The notes below the pieces were generated by a model that was not told the origin of the DNA, did not search any database, and saw only the letters and a program-made list of their open reading frames with translations. A program made the translations under genes and the position numbers. Shown here one piece after another: positions 22,900 to 31,608 of a DNA stretch of 64,000 nucleotides. This DNA comes from Hyphomicrobiales bacterium (GTDB taxonomy: Bacteria; Pseudomonadota; Alphaproteobacteria; Rhizobiales; Aestuariivirgaceae): positions 2,378,501-2,442,500 of the forward strand of contig JADJVV010000001.1 in NCBI GenBank assembly GCA_016710435.1, read 5' to 3'. The stretch's first letter is position 1, and every line of letters starts with the position of its first letter.

Positions 22900-23880
22900 T
22901 TACCCGTTCATGACGCGCGCAATCTTGTCGACGATGCGCGCCGCATTCGGGAGCGCAAGGTCTTCAAGGTGATCGGCCGCAGGGAGCGGAATATGCGGCG
23001 TGGTGATGCGCACGATCGGGCCATCCAGATCCCAGAAGGCCTCGTCGGCGACGATCGAGGCGATCTCCGCACCCCAGCCCAGCAGCCGCGGATTCTCTTC
23101 GACGGTGAAGAGGCGGCTGGTGCGCGCCACTGACCCGAGAATCGTCTGGGTGTCGAGCGGCACCAGCGAGCGCACGTCGATCACTTCCGCATCGATGCCG
23201 TGTTCGCGCGCCAAGATCTCCGCTGCTTCAAGGGCGCGCGGCACCATGAGGGCGAGCGCCAGGATGGTGCAGTCCTTGCCTGGCCGCAGGATCTTGGCGG
23301 TGCCGAGGGTATCGACGATCTCGCCATCCGGCACCTCGCCCTTGGTGGCATAGAGCGCTTTGTGCTCGTGGAAGATCACGGGATTGTTGTCGCGCACGGC
23401 TGCCGCAAAGAGGCCGATCACATCGACGGGCGAGGAGGGCGCCACGACCTTGAGGCCGGGAATCATCATCGTCCAGTTCTCGATCGACTGCGAATGCTGT
23501 GCGCCGAAACGCACACCTGCTCCGTTGCCAGTGCGGATGACCAGCGGGCAACTGAGCTGACCGTTGGTCATGTAGGCAAGCTTCGGCATTTCATTGGCGA
23601 TGAAGTCGAAGCACACCGCGGCGAAGTCCGAGAACATGAGTTCGGCGATAGGGCGAAGGCCAGTCATGGCCGCACCCATGGCCGCGCCAAGGATCGCCTG
23701 CTCCGAAATTGGCGTATCGCGCACACGCAAAGGACCGAATTCCTCGTAAAGGCCGACGGTGGCCTTGAACACGCCGCCAGCCTTCGCCACGTCTTCGCCG
23801 AGGAACACGACATTGTTGTCACGGCGCATTTCCTGCGAGATCGCGCGGATCACCGCATCACGGTAACTCAGTTCCGCCAT
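22900..23880 (-). CDS. 2-oxoacid dehydrogenase E1 beta subunit (pyruvate/acetoin type)
   Basis: A 326-residue E1-beta. The N-terminal YRDAVIRAISQEMRRDNNVV, the LGEDVAKAGGVFK loop and FGPLRVRDTPISEQAI are hallmarks of pyruvate or acetoin dehydrogenase E1-beta, including the Glu that activates TPP. Its ATG lies 13 bases inside the E1-alpha gene, so the two subunits are translationally coupled. Length is standard. Confidence 0.9.
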   Translation of the reverse strand: MAELSYRDAVIRAISQEMRRDNNVVFLGEDVAKAGGVFKATVGLYEEFGPLRVRDTPISEQAILGAAMGAAMTGLRPIAELMFSDFAAVCFDFIANEMPKLAYMTNGQLSCPLVIRTGNGAGVRFGAQHSQSIENWTMMIPGLKVVAPSSPVDVIGLFAAAVRDNNPVIFHEHKALYATKGEVPDGEIVDTLGTAKILRPGKDCTILALALMVPRALEAAEILAREHGIDAEVIDVRSLVPLDTQTILGSVARTSRLFTVEENPRLLGWGAEIASIVADEAFWDLDGPIVRITTPHIPLPAADHLEDLALPNAARIVDKIARVMNG

Positions 23881-24878
23881 GCCCAGCCTCCATCGGCATA
23901 GACATGCGCAGTGAGAAGTTCGCTCGGGGCTTGCGGCGCTGCCTTGCAGGCCGCAGTTGCCTCTTCCACCTTGCGCTTGCTCTCGGCATCGATGTCCTCG
24001 ATCTGCGCCTCCGGGAAGCCGAAGTCTTTGAGGCGTTGCTTGTAGATCTTGATCGGGTCACGCTCCAGCCAGCGTTCCAACTCGCCGGGGGGGCGGTACT
24101 TGCCGGGGTCGGCACGGGAATGGCCGGAATGGCGATAGGTCAGGCATTCGATCAGGGATGGCCCGCCGCCATCGCGCGCCTTTGCAATCGCATCGCGTGC
24201 GGTGCGGTAGACAACGTCTGCGTCATTGCCGTCGATGAGGATGCGCGGCAAGCCATACGCTGCGGCGCGGTCGGCGGCGGGGTGTTCGACTGCAGTCACG
24301 TCGCCGATCGGCGTGTATTCCATGTAGAGATTGTTCTCGCAGACAAACACCACCGGCAGTTTCCAAATGACGGCGAAATTCACCGCCTCGTGGAAGGCGC
24401 CGATGTTCGTGGTCCCGTCACCGAAGAAGCAGACGGTCACATCTTTCTCTCCCAGGTATTGCGCCCGCCACGCAGAGCCGCAGGCAATGCAGAGATGGGC
24501 GCCGATGATGGCGTAGGAGCCCATGACGCCGTGTTCGGCCGAGGTGAGATGCATGGAGCCACCCTTGCCGCGCATCAAGCCGTTGTCACGCAACATCAAT
24601 TCGCCGAGCACGCCTTCGATGGGAGCGCCGCGGGCGAGGGTATGGGCATGGCCGCGATAGGTGCAGAAGGTCTTGTCGCCCTTCTTCATGGCGGCACCGA
24701 AGCCTGCAGCAACGGCTTCCTGCCCAAGCGAGAGGTGGCTTGTGCCCTTGATCAGGTTCTGAAGGAAGAGATCATAGGCGCGCTTTTCCGCATCGCGGAT
24801 CTCGATCTGGAGACGATAGAGCTCGCGCCGGGTCTCCGTTCCGATGTCGTCGTTCTCTCTGGGTTTCGCAGCAGCCAT
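23868..24878 (-). CDS. 2-oxoacid dehydrogenase E1 alpha subunit (pyruvate/acetoin type)
   Basis: A 336-residue E1-alpha. The TPP motif opens GDGTTNIGAFHEAVNFA and closes with the Asn of VCENNLY; the N-terminal SHLSLGQEAVAAGFGAAM and TYRGHAHTLARG are typical. It is the first gene of the seven-gene minus-strand operon. Across the 452-base gap stands a plus-strand gene for a 2,3-butanediol-dehydrogenase-like enzyme, which favours acetoin as substrate, but pyruvate or a branched substrate cannot be excluded by motif. Confidence 0.9.
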   Translation of the reverse strand: MAAAKPRENDDIGTETRRELYRLQIEIRDAEKRAYDLFLQNLIKGTSHLSLGQEAVAAGFGAAMKKGDKTFCTYRGHAHTLARGAPIEGVLGELMLRDNGLMRGKGGSMHLTSAEHGVMGSYAIIGAHLCIACGSAWRAQYLGEKDVTVCFFGDGTTNIGAFHEAVNFAVIWKLPVVFVCENNLYMEYTPIGDVTAVEHPAADRAAAYGLPRILIDGNDADVVYRTARDAIAKARDGGGPSLIECLTYRHSGHSRADPGKYRPPGELERWLERDPIKIYKQRLKDFGFPEAQIEDIDAESKRKVEEATAACKAAPQAPSELLTAHVYADGGWAWRN

Positions 24879-25330
24879 GTCTCACCGGATGTTGTGTCGT
24901 GAGTGAAGGATGTGACCGTTTGCACCCGCAGCATTGGCGAACGAAGGTGCCGCAACGCACAGCTCTTTCATGCCACTGGCAAGATGCAAGGAGTCCTCCC
25001 GAACGCTTCTTCAGTTTTGTAGTTGCTGTCGACACTGTTGCATGCAATGCCGCGAACGGTTCCCGCAAATTTCTCAAAATGAGAATTTTCAAGCGTTGCT
25101 CCGGGGCGTGCTTGGTTAGGATGGATGGCAACAAGAGCTCGTTTGAGCGAGCCTGTTCTGCTGCTGCGTTCACCAGGGAGGAGACGCAAGGTGTCTTGCG
25201 ATATTCCAGGCAAACTGACCAATGCAGTGCCGGGCCGCAACGAGCGGTCTGTCATGATGCTTGTGCGCATTCCCTCCGCCTGGGACGGCGTCGACGGCTG
25301 CAACGCAATCCAACACAAGGACATTTGATC
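24879..25330. other. Divergent intergenic region (E1-alpha / butanediol dehydrogenase-like)
   Basis: About 450 bases with no convincing gene; the open frame that extends the downstream gene leftwards has no ribosome-binding site until the ATG at 25331. The region carries an inverted repeat (25067-25089) and a 10-base palindrome TTGCATGCAA (25038-25047). I looked for a sigma-54 GG-N10-GC promoter, as used by many acetoin operons, and did not find one. Confidence 0.5.
25067..25089. promoter_or_regulatory. Inverted repeat, candidate operator
   Basis: TTCTCA-AAA-TGAGAA (25071-25085) is a perfect 6-base inverted repeat, and the symmetry continues outward into A/T-rich flanks with one mismatch to about 23 bases in total. 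It lies in the middle of the divergent promoter region and is much more AT-rich than its surroundings, as expected of a regulator site. The cognate regulator is not obvious. Confidence 0.5.
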
Positions 25331-26398
25331 ATGAAGGCCGTGCGGTTTCACGCTGCAAAAGATATTCGTGTCGAAGATGTGTCGGCACCGTCAAAGAAGC
25401 TCGGCCCCAACGACGTGCTCGTCAAGCCTTTGGTGACCGGCATTTGCGGCACCGATCTCCATGAATATATTGCAGGTCCCATTGTCACGCCGCAGACGCC
25501 GCATGTCTACACCGGCGCCACCAACCCGCAGATCCTCGGCCACGAGTTCAGTGCTATCGTCGCAGACAAGGGATCTGCCGCAGCGCACGTTAAGGTGGGC
25601 GACCGCGTCTCCATCCAACCTTTGATTTCTCCGCGTGACGATTACTACGGCCGGCGTGGCCTCTATCATCTCAGCGAGAAGATGGGATGTGTCGGACTGA
25701 GTTGGGCCTGGGGCGGCATGAGTGAATACGCCGTCGTCAACGACTATAACGTTGCTGTGCTGCCCAATGGCGTGAGCGATATCCAGGGCGCGATGATCGA
25801 GCCTGCAGCTGTTGCCGTCTATGCTGCGGATCGCGGCGGCGTGCAGGCTGGCTCGACGGTGCTCGTCTCCGGCGTCGGTCCCATCGGTGCGCTGACCCTG
25901 CTCGCCGTTAAGGCCGCAGGTGCGGGCCAGATCTTCGTCTCCGAACCCAATGCCTTCCGCCGCAAGATGGCGAAGGAACTCGTTCCATCCGCCATCGTCA
26001 TCGATCCGATGACGGAGAATGTGTCGGGAGTCATCCGCTCGATGACCGAGGAAGGTGTGGGCGTCGATGTCGCCATCGAATGCGTCGGCCTCGAAGCGAG
26101 CCTCAACACCTGTGCCGCCTCCGTGCGCCGCCAGGGCAAGGTGGTGCAGACAGGCCTTCATATGAAGCCCGCCGCAATTGACGCCATGCTCTGGGCGTTG
26201 AAGGACATCACCGTCGAGGCGACGTGGTGTTATCCCGTGCAATGCTGGCCGCGGATCATCCGCATGGTTGAGGCAGGCATTTTCCCGATCGAGAAGATCG
26301 TCACCGCCAATATTGCATCCGACCATGTCGTGAATCAGGGCTTCGATGCTCTGCTCGACAAATCGGTCAACCACATGAAGATCCTGGTGACAGTGTGA
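25331..26398 (+). CDS. Zinc-dependent alcohol dehydrogenase, (R,R)-2,3-butanediol dehydrogenase-like
   Basis: A 355-residue medium-chain dehydrogenase. Catalytic zinc ligands are Cys in GICGTDLHEYIAGPI and His-Glu in ILGHEFSAIV. The HEY-x-GPI stretch, EPAAVAVYA and the C-terminal MKILVTV closely follow Bacillus BdhA as I remember it. The four structural-zinc cysteines are not present. NAD motif is VSGVGPIGALTLLA. ATG at 25331 has AAGGACAT upstream. First gene of a plus-strand operon; it shares a base with the next gene. Butanediol is a reasonable but unproven substrate, favoured by the E1/E2 genes across the promoter. Confidence 0.82.
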   Translation: MKAVRFHAAKDIRVEDVSAPSKKLGPNDVLVKPLVTGICGTDLHEYIAGPIVTPQTPHVYTGATNPQILGHEFSAIVADKGSAAAHVKVGDRVSIQPLISPRDDYYGRRGLYHLSEKMGCVGLSWAWGGMSEYAVVNDYNVAVLPNGVSDIQGAMIEPAAVAVYAADRGGVQAGSTVLVSGVGPIGALTLLAVKAAGAGQIFVSEPNAFRRKMAKELVPSAIVIDPMTENVSGVIRSMTEEGVGVDVAIECVGLEASLNTCAASVRRQGKVVQTGLHMKPAAIDAMLWALKDITVEATWCYPVQCWPRIIRMVEAGIFPIEKIVTANIASDHVVNQGFDALLDKSVNHMKILVTV

Positions 26399-27408
26399 TG
26401 GCGAACTCCGGGCCTGTGAATGTTGCCATGATCGGCCTCGGCTGGTGGGGCAAGAAGATGACCGCGGTGCTGCAGAAGGCGGGCGATGATATCAGGATCG
26501 TCTGCGCTGCCGAGCCCAATCCGGCGGGCGAGGAATTCGCCAGGGCAAACGGCTTCGCCCATTACCCCACAATTCGCGAGGCGCTGGCCCATCCCGGCGT
26601 CGAGGCGGTCATCCTCGCGACGCCTCACTCTCTGCACGACGAGCAGATCCGCATGGCGGTAGCGGCGAAGAAGCACATCTTCTGCGAAAAGCCGCTGGCA
26701 CTCACCCGCAAGGGTGCGGAGTTTGCAGTCAAGGCCTGTGCCCGCAACAAACTGGTACTCGGCATGGGCCACGAACGCCGCTGGGAGCCACCGGTCGCAA
26801 ATATGCTCGCGATGGCAAAGAACGGTGAACTCGGCCGCATCCAGCAGGTCGAGGGCAACTTCAGCCACGACAAGTTCACCACGCTGGACAGGAAGAACTG
26901 GCGCCTGAACCAAAAGGAAGCGCCGGTGGGCGGCATGACCGCCACGGGCATCCACCTCACCGACCTCGCCGCGGCACTTCTCGGCGAGGCCCGCGACCTC
27001 CGCGTGTCCTGCGAGAAACTTTCGTCAAAGATCCCGCAGGGCGACACCATGAGCGTCCATATCCGCTTCAAGAAGGGCGGCACGGCCTATGTCTCGGCCT
27101 CGCTCGCCATGCCCTTCATCTCACGCTTCGCTGTCTTCGGCTCGAAGGGCTGGATCGAGATCCGCGACAAGGCCCACGTGGAAGCGCCTGCGGGCTGGGT
27201 CGTCACCTCCGCCAAGGCGGGTGGCCCCATCACCGTGACCGAGGTGCCGCCGGCAGAACCGGTGAAGGACAACCTCGTCGCCTTCGCCCACGCGGTCCGC
27301 CGCAAGGCCGCTTACCCGATCACGGGCAAGGACCTCGTCACCAACATCGCAATTCTCGAAGCCATCATCAAATCCGCCGCCAAGGATGGCGCGGTCGTGA
27401 AACTCTAG
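26398..27408 (+). CDS. Gfo/Idh/MocA family oxidoreductase
   Basis: A 336-residue NAD(P)-dependent sugar or cyclitol dehydrogenase. The Rossmann motif is MIGLGWWGKKMTAVL at residue 10-25 and the family motif is CEKPLALT near 100. The substrate domain has TGIHLTDLAAALLG in place of the usual GCHxxD-type helix. The ATG overlaps the previous stop (TGATG). With two alcohol dehydrogenases, an SDR and a CUT2-type importer in the operon, oxidation of a polyol, inositol or sugar derivative is the best guess. Confidence 0.85.
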   Translation: MANSGPVNVAMIGLGWWGKKMTAVLQKAGDDIRIVCAAEPNPAGEEFARANGFAHYPTIREALAHPGVEAVILATPHSLHDEQIRMAVAAKKHIFCEKPLALTRKGAEFAVKACARNKLVLGMGHERRWEPPVANMLAMAKNGELGRIQQVEGNFSHDKFTTLDRKNWRLNQKEAPVGGMTATGIHLTDLAAALLGEARDLRVSCEKLSSKIPQGDTMSVHIRFKKGGTAYVSASLAMPFISRFAVFGSKGWIEIRDKAHVEAPAGWVVTSAKAGGPITVTEVPPAEPVKDNLVAFAHAVRRKAAYPITGKDLVTNIAILEAIIKSAAKDGAVVKL

Positions 27409-27417
27409 GAGCCGCTC

Positions 27418-28404
27418 ATGAAAGCGCTGATTTTCGAAACACCGAACAAGCCTGTGATTGCGGATGTGCCCATGCCGTCGATCAAGGACACGGAGGTGAT
27501 GGTCAAGACTCGCACGGTCGGCATTTGCCACTCCGACTATGAACTGCTGGCGGGCCGGTACATCATCCCGATCTCCTATCCCGTGACGCCGGGTCACGAA
27601 TGGTGCGGCGAGATTGTCGAGGTTGGCAAGGCGGTGAAGAACTTCAAGGTGGGTGACCGCGTGGTGGGCGAATGCGTGGTGCGCACGCCGGAACGCCTGC
27701 ACCACTTCGGCTTCTCCATGGATGGTGCCGACCGCGAATACTTCAATGTCAATCCAGACTGGTTGCACAAGTTGCCGGAAGCCGTGGATGACATGCGGGG
27801 CTCCCTGATCGAGCCCTTCACCTGCGGTTTCTACGCGGTGCTGCGTTCGGGCGGCACCAACGCGTCGGAAACCGTCGTTGTCTCGGGTGGCGGAACGATC
27901 GGCCTCGTCACCGCTGCTGCCGCCCTCGGCATGGGTGCGCGCGTTATCGTCGCCGATCCCATTCCACGCCGCCGCGAGATTGCCCAGAAGCTGGGAGCCG
28001 AAGCCATCGATCCTACCGACCGGGGTTCCGAGCAGGTCATGGCAATGACGGGCGGGAAAGGGGCCGATCTGGTGGTCGAATGCGCAGGCCACGACGCCTC
28101 CATCGCCTCGGTGTTCGACTATGCTTGCCAGGACGGCCGTATCTCCATGGTGGGCATCAACATTGGCCGCAAGATCGCCTCGAACATGGGTCTGATGCAG
28201 CTCAAGAACCTGACGATTCGTGGCTGCATCGGTTCGCCGGGCGTATGGCCTGCTGCCATCCGCTTCCTCGAGAAGACCGGCATCGATCTGTCGCCCATCC
28301 AGACCCACAAGTTCTCCCTCACCGACGCAGTGAAAGGCTTTGAACTGGGCCAGGATCCCAAGGCCTGCATCAAGATCACACTCACCACGGGAGCCAAGCA
28401 CTGA
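27418..28404 (+). CDS. Zinc-dependent alcohol dehydrogenase (polyol dehydrogenase-like)
   Basis: A 328-residue medium-chain dehydrogenase. Catalytic zinc ligands are Cys (GICHSDYELLAGRY), His-Glu (TPGHEWCGEIV) and the Glu of SLIEPFTCGFYAVL. The lobe that normally carries four structural-zinc cysteines is reduced (only one Cys), as in several bacterial sorbitol/idonate-type relatives. NAD motif is VSGGGTIGLVTAA. An AGGAG site lies nine bases before the ATG. Substrate unassigned; it probably acts in the same pathway as its neighbours. Confidence 0.83.
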   Translation: MKALIFETPNKPVIADVPMPSIKDTEVMVKTRTVGICHSDYELLAGRYIIPISYPVTPGHEWCGEIVEVGKAVKNFKVGDRVVGECVVRTPERLHHFGFSMDGADREYFNVNPDWLHKLPEAVDDMRGSLIEPFTCGFYAVLRSGGTNASETVVVSGGGTIGLVTAAAALGMGARVIVADPIPRRREIAQKLGAEAIDPTDRGSEQVMAMTGGKGADLVVECAGHDASIASVFDYACQDGRISMVGINIGRKIASNMGLMQLKNLTIRGCIGSPGVWPAAIRFLEKTGIDLSPIQTHKFSLTDAVKGFELGQDPKACIKITLTTGAKH

Positions 28405-29465
28405 TGGCCCGCCATGCACTCATCGCCGGTGTTTCCGGCATTATCGGCCGCCATTTGGCGGAACACCTGATGGCCACGAAGGGCTGGTCGGTGACCGGCA
28501 TCTCGCGCCACAAGCATGATCTGCCGAAGGGTGTGAAGCATGTGGCCGTCGACCTCACTGACGAAGACGCTGTGAAGGCGGCGCTGAAGCGGGTGAATCC
28601 GACGGCCGTTTTCATCACGACGTGGCTCCGCCAGCCTACTGAAGCGGAGAACTGCCGGGTCAATGCCGGCATGGTGCGCAATCTTCTCGGCGCCATGGAC
28701 GGGAAGAAGATCAAGCACGTCGCGCTGGTGACGGGTCTCAAACATTACATGGGTCCGTTCGAGGCCTACGCCAAGTCGAAGATGGTGACGCCTTTCCGCG
28801 AGGAGCAGCCGCGCCTTCCCTACCAGAACTTCTACTACGATCAGGAGGACGAGCTTTATGCCGCCGCCGAGAAGCAGGGCTTCTCGTGGTCGGTGCACCG
28901 CCCGCACACGCTGATCGGCTACACCGTCGGCAACCAGATGAACATGGCGGCCACGCTCGGCGCCTATGCCGCCATCTGCAAGGAAACTGGCCGTCCGTTC
29001 GTCTTCCCGGGCTCGCCGCAGCAATATGAGGCCGTGGTGGATATCACTGATGGCCGCATCATGGCCAAGCACCTCCTGTGGGCCGCCACCAAGCCTGCAG
29101 CGCGCAATGAGGCCTTCAACATCGTCAACGGCGAGGTTTTCCGCTGGAACTGGATGTGGCCGAAGCTCGCCGCTCATTTCGGTATTACCGCCGCCGAATA
29201 TCCCGGCCATGCCCAACCGCTGGAGAAGCAGATGGCCGGGATGGAGCCGGTTTGGGACAAGATCGTCGCCAAGCACGGCCTGCAAAAGAACCCGCTCTCC
29301 TCGGTTGCCTCGTGGTGGCATTCCGATGCCGATCTCGGCCGCGTTATCGAGAACTTCACCGACATGACCAAGAGCCGCGACAAAGGCTTCACCGCCTACC
29401 AGAACTCGGTCAGATCCTTCACCGACGCATTTGACCGCCTGCGCGCAGCGAAGGTTTTGCCCTGA
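28404..29465 (+). CDS. PRISE-like SDR (progesterone 5-beta-reductase/iridoid synthase type)
   Basis: A 353-residue extended SDR. The N-terminal motif GVSGIIGRHLAEHL binds NADP. The family-defining NFYY motif is present (PYQNFYYDQEDELY), replacing the YxxxK of classical SDRs, and the Lys is in VTGLKHYMG. PRISE enzymes in plants and bacteria reduce enones. In a carbohydrate-like operon the physiological substrate is unclear. The ATG overlaps the previous stop. Confidence 0.8.
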   Translation: MARHALIAGVSGIIGRHLAEHLMATKGWSVTGISRHKHDLPKGVKHVAVDLTDEDAVKAALKRVNPTAVFITTWLRQPTEAENCRVNAGMVRNLLGAMDGKKIKHVALVTGLKHYMGPFEAYAKSKMVTPFREEQPRLPYQNFYYDQEDELYAAAEKQGFSWSVHRPHTLIGYTVGNQMNMAATLGAYAAICKETGRPFVFPGSPQQYEAVVDITDGRIMAKHLLWAATKPAARNEAFNIVNGEVFRWNWMWPKLAAHFGITAAEYPGHAQPLEKQMAGMEPVWDKIVAKHGLQKNPLSSVASWWHSDADLGRVIENFTDMTKSRDKGFTAYQNSVRSFTDAFDRLRAAKVLP

Positions 29466-29466
29466 C

Positions 29467-30477
29467 ATGAGCACTGCCAGCGCCATTCAACCGGGACCTT
29501 TCCAGAGAATGAAACTGGCGCGCAGCTTTGTGACGGTGCTGGCATCGACTCTTGTGCTGCTTGTTGCGTGCATCATCTTCGCACCATCGAGCGTGTCGTT
29601 CGGCGCGCTTTCGGGGAGCCTGCCCTTTGCCGCGATCATTGCCATTGTGGGTCTGGGGCAGTTGCTCGTGGTGCAACAGGGAGGATTTGATCTCTCGCTT
29701 CCCGGTGCGGTCTCCTTGGCCGTGGTGCAGGCGACACATTATCCACAGCAGGACAATGCATTGCTGCTGCCAGCGGTGATGATTGCAGTCTGCTTCGCGC
29801 TTGGCGCCGGCATGCTCAACGGGTTTTTGGTCAGCTTCTTCAGGCTGAATGCCATCATCGCCACGATCGGCGTGAATGCATTGATGTATGGACTCGTCTT
29901 TGCCGTTTCGGGCGGCACGCCTTCCATCACTACCGATCTTCTTGCGGAGATTGCAGCGGGCGAGTTCCTGAATTTGCCAAACTCGGTATGGTTTGCGCTC
30001 GCCGCCTTGCTTGTCGTCACCTTCGTTCTGAAGAAAAGCGTTGTTGGGCGCAGGTTTGAAGCCGTCGGAGCCAATCCGCTGGCGGCGCGGGCGGCGGGAC
30101 TGGCGGTGCGCCGACATCAATGCATGGCCTACGTCTACGCGCAGCTCCTTTATTGCCTCGCGGGCACACTCATCGCGGGCATCACGCGCGAGCCGACGGC
30201 GTTTCAGGGTGACTCGCTCCTGTTACCCTCGGTGGCAGTTGTGGTGCTGGGCGGTACATCCCTTCTCGGCGGGCGGGGTTTTCCCGTCTCCACCGTCGTC
30301 GCCGCATTTTTCCTGAACCAATTGAGCCAGTTCGCACTCGCAGTCGGAGTGCCGTATTCGGCCCAAACCATCATCCAGGCCTTGGCTCTGGGTTTTGGCA
30401 TCGGGGTTTACTCGTTCCGTTGGACGGTAAGCCAAGGCAAAGCGACTGAACCAAAGAAAGTGGAGGAAAAACCATGA
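29467..30477 (+). CDS. CUT2-type ABC permease (RbsC-like), separate subunit
   Basis: A 336-residue inner-membrane permease with 8-10 hydrophobic segments. The conserved substrate-path motif is QQGGFDLSLPGAVSLA near residue 75, and the C-terminal VVVLGGTSLLGGRGFPVSTV matches RbsC relatives. The N-terminus is short and cytosolic. It lies directly before the binding-protein gene (four-base overlap). The same operon encodes a second permease fused to the ATPase, so this one is presumably the partner in a heterodimeric pore. Confidence 0.85.
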   Translation: MSTASAIQPGPFQRMKLARSFVTVLASTLVLLVACIIFAPSSVSFGALSGSLPFAAIIAIVGLGQLLVVQQGGFDLSLPGAVSLAVVQATHYPQQDNALLLPAVMIAVCFALGAGMLNGFLVSFFRLNAIIATIGVNALMYGLVFAVSGGTPSITTDLLAEIAAGEFLNLPNSVWFALAALLVVTFVLKKSVVGRRFEAVGANPLAARAAGLAVRRHQCMAYVYAQLLYCLAGTLIAGITREPTAFQGDSLLLPSVAVVVLGGTSLLGGRGFPVSTVVAAFFLNQLSQFALAVGVPYSAQTIIQALALGFGIGVYSFRWTVSQGKATEPKKVEEKP

Positions 30478-31538
30478 AGTCTCTGAAAACGAAATTGGCC
30501 CTTGCTGCAGCCACAGCATTGCTCGCACTTGGAAGTTCAGGCATCGCCAACGCCGAGAATCCCTCTTGGTGCGGCCCCAAGGAAGCATCGCTGGCGCTTC
30601 TCGACGGCTATGGCGGCAATTCCTGGCGCCAGGTAACCACCGCGTCGGGCAAGCAAACCGCTTCACTCTGCCCCAGCATCACCAAGTATGAATATGCCGA
30701 CGGACAGGGCGACACCCAGAAGTCCATCTCGGACATCAAGTCCATGGCAGCCAAAGGCATCGACGCGCTCGTAGTCTTCGGTGACGCAGGCCCCGCTGTT
30801 CTCCCTGCCATCACCTCCGTCTTCAAGTCAGGCAAGGTGATCGTGCCGTACCGCGTCGACGTGGGCGGCAAGGAAGGCGAGAACTACACCAAGTTCATCG
30901 GCGCATCCTTCGTGAATGACGGCGAAAACTGGGGCAAGTGGATAAAGGGCATCCTGCCGAGCGGCGGCAACATGCTCTTCCTCTCGGGCCCTGCTGGCAA
31001 CAGCCAGGGACTCGACGAACTGAAGGGCCTGCGCAACGTGCTTGGCCCTGAATACAAGTTCGTGAACCCTGAGCCCTTCGCTGTCACCAATTGGGACCCG
31101 GCGCTGACGCAAAAGGTCCTCACGGCCGAAATCGCCAAGAACGAGAAGATCGACGTGATCATCTCCGACTTCGGCCCGTCGCTGGTTGGCGCTCTGCCGC
31201 TCTTCAACAAGCAGGGCAAGTCCATCCCGGCGCTGGCTACTTCCGACGGCAACTCGCTTGCCTGCTTCTGGGAAGACATGAAGGCCACCAATCCGGACTT
31301 CAAGCTCTTCACAGTCGCGACCGGCAACGACAACGTCCGTCTCGCAGTGATGCACGCCGTTGCAGCAGTGACGGGCGGCACGCCTCCGGCTGAGAACATC
31401 TTCCAGGCCCCGATGTATGAAGACTCGGTATCGGGCAAGCCGAACCCCGTGACGTGCCGCAAGGATCTTCCTGGTGCCATCTACCTCTCGTCCGAACTCC
31501 CTGACGAAGAGCAGGCCAAGGCGGTTGGCGGTCAGTAA
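30474..31538 (+). CDS. CUT2-type ABC solute-binding protein (RbsB-like)
   Basis: A 354-residue periplasmic binding protein. The signal peptide is residues 1-27 (MKSLKTKLALAAATALLALG, cleaved near ANA-EN). The body has the two-lobed periplasmic-binding-protein type I pattern: SDIKSMAAKGIDALVVFGDA, LFLSGPAGNSQGLDELKGL and NEKIDVIISDFGPS. Start supported by TGGAGGAAA. It is 40-50 residues longer than ribose-binding protein. Two mature Cys (WCGPK and ASLCPS) may form a disulfide. Ligand unknown. Confidence 0.85.
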   Translation: MKSLKTKLALAAATALLALGSSGIANAENPSWCGPKEASLALLDGYGGNSWRQVTTASGKQTASLCPSITKYEYADGQGDTQKSISDIKSMAAKGIDALVVFGDAGPAVLPAITSVFKSGKVIVPYRVDVGGKEGENYTKFIGASFVNDGENWGKWIKGILPSGGNMLFLSGPAGNSQGLDELKGLRNVLGPEYKFVNPEPFAVTNWDPALTQKVLTAEIAKNEKIDVIISDFGPSLVGALPLFNKQGKSIPALATSDGNSLACFWEDMKATNPDFKLFTVATGNDNVRLAVMHAVAAVTGGTPPAENIFQAPMYEDSVSGKPNPVTCRKDLPGAIYLSSELPDEEQAKAVGGQ

Positions 31539-31553
31539 GACCATTGACCAACA

Positions 31554-31582
31554 GGTTCCGGAGGGGTTGCCCCTCCGGAGCC
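31554..31582 (+). promoter_or_regulatory. Intercistronic hairpin after the binding-protein gene
   Basis: A near-perfect 13-bp stem (TCCGGAGGGG pairing with CCCCTCCGGA, extended by three more pairs including one G-U) around a TTG loop, 15 bases after the stop of the binding-protein gene. No T-run follows, so it is better read as an mRNA 3'-end stabiliser or attenuator that lets the binding protein be made in excess over ATPase and permease. Confidence 0.65.
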
Positions 31583-31608
31583 ATGCATCAGGAAATGGAT
31601 GAACTAAC

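Noticed and set aside
24879..25330. Sigma-54 promoter in the E1-alpha/butanediol-dehydrogenase gap, as expected for an AcoR-controlled acetoin operon
   Set aside because: Read on both strands for GG-N10-GC with flanking TGGCAC/TTGCA; the nearest candidates had spacings of 6 or 11.
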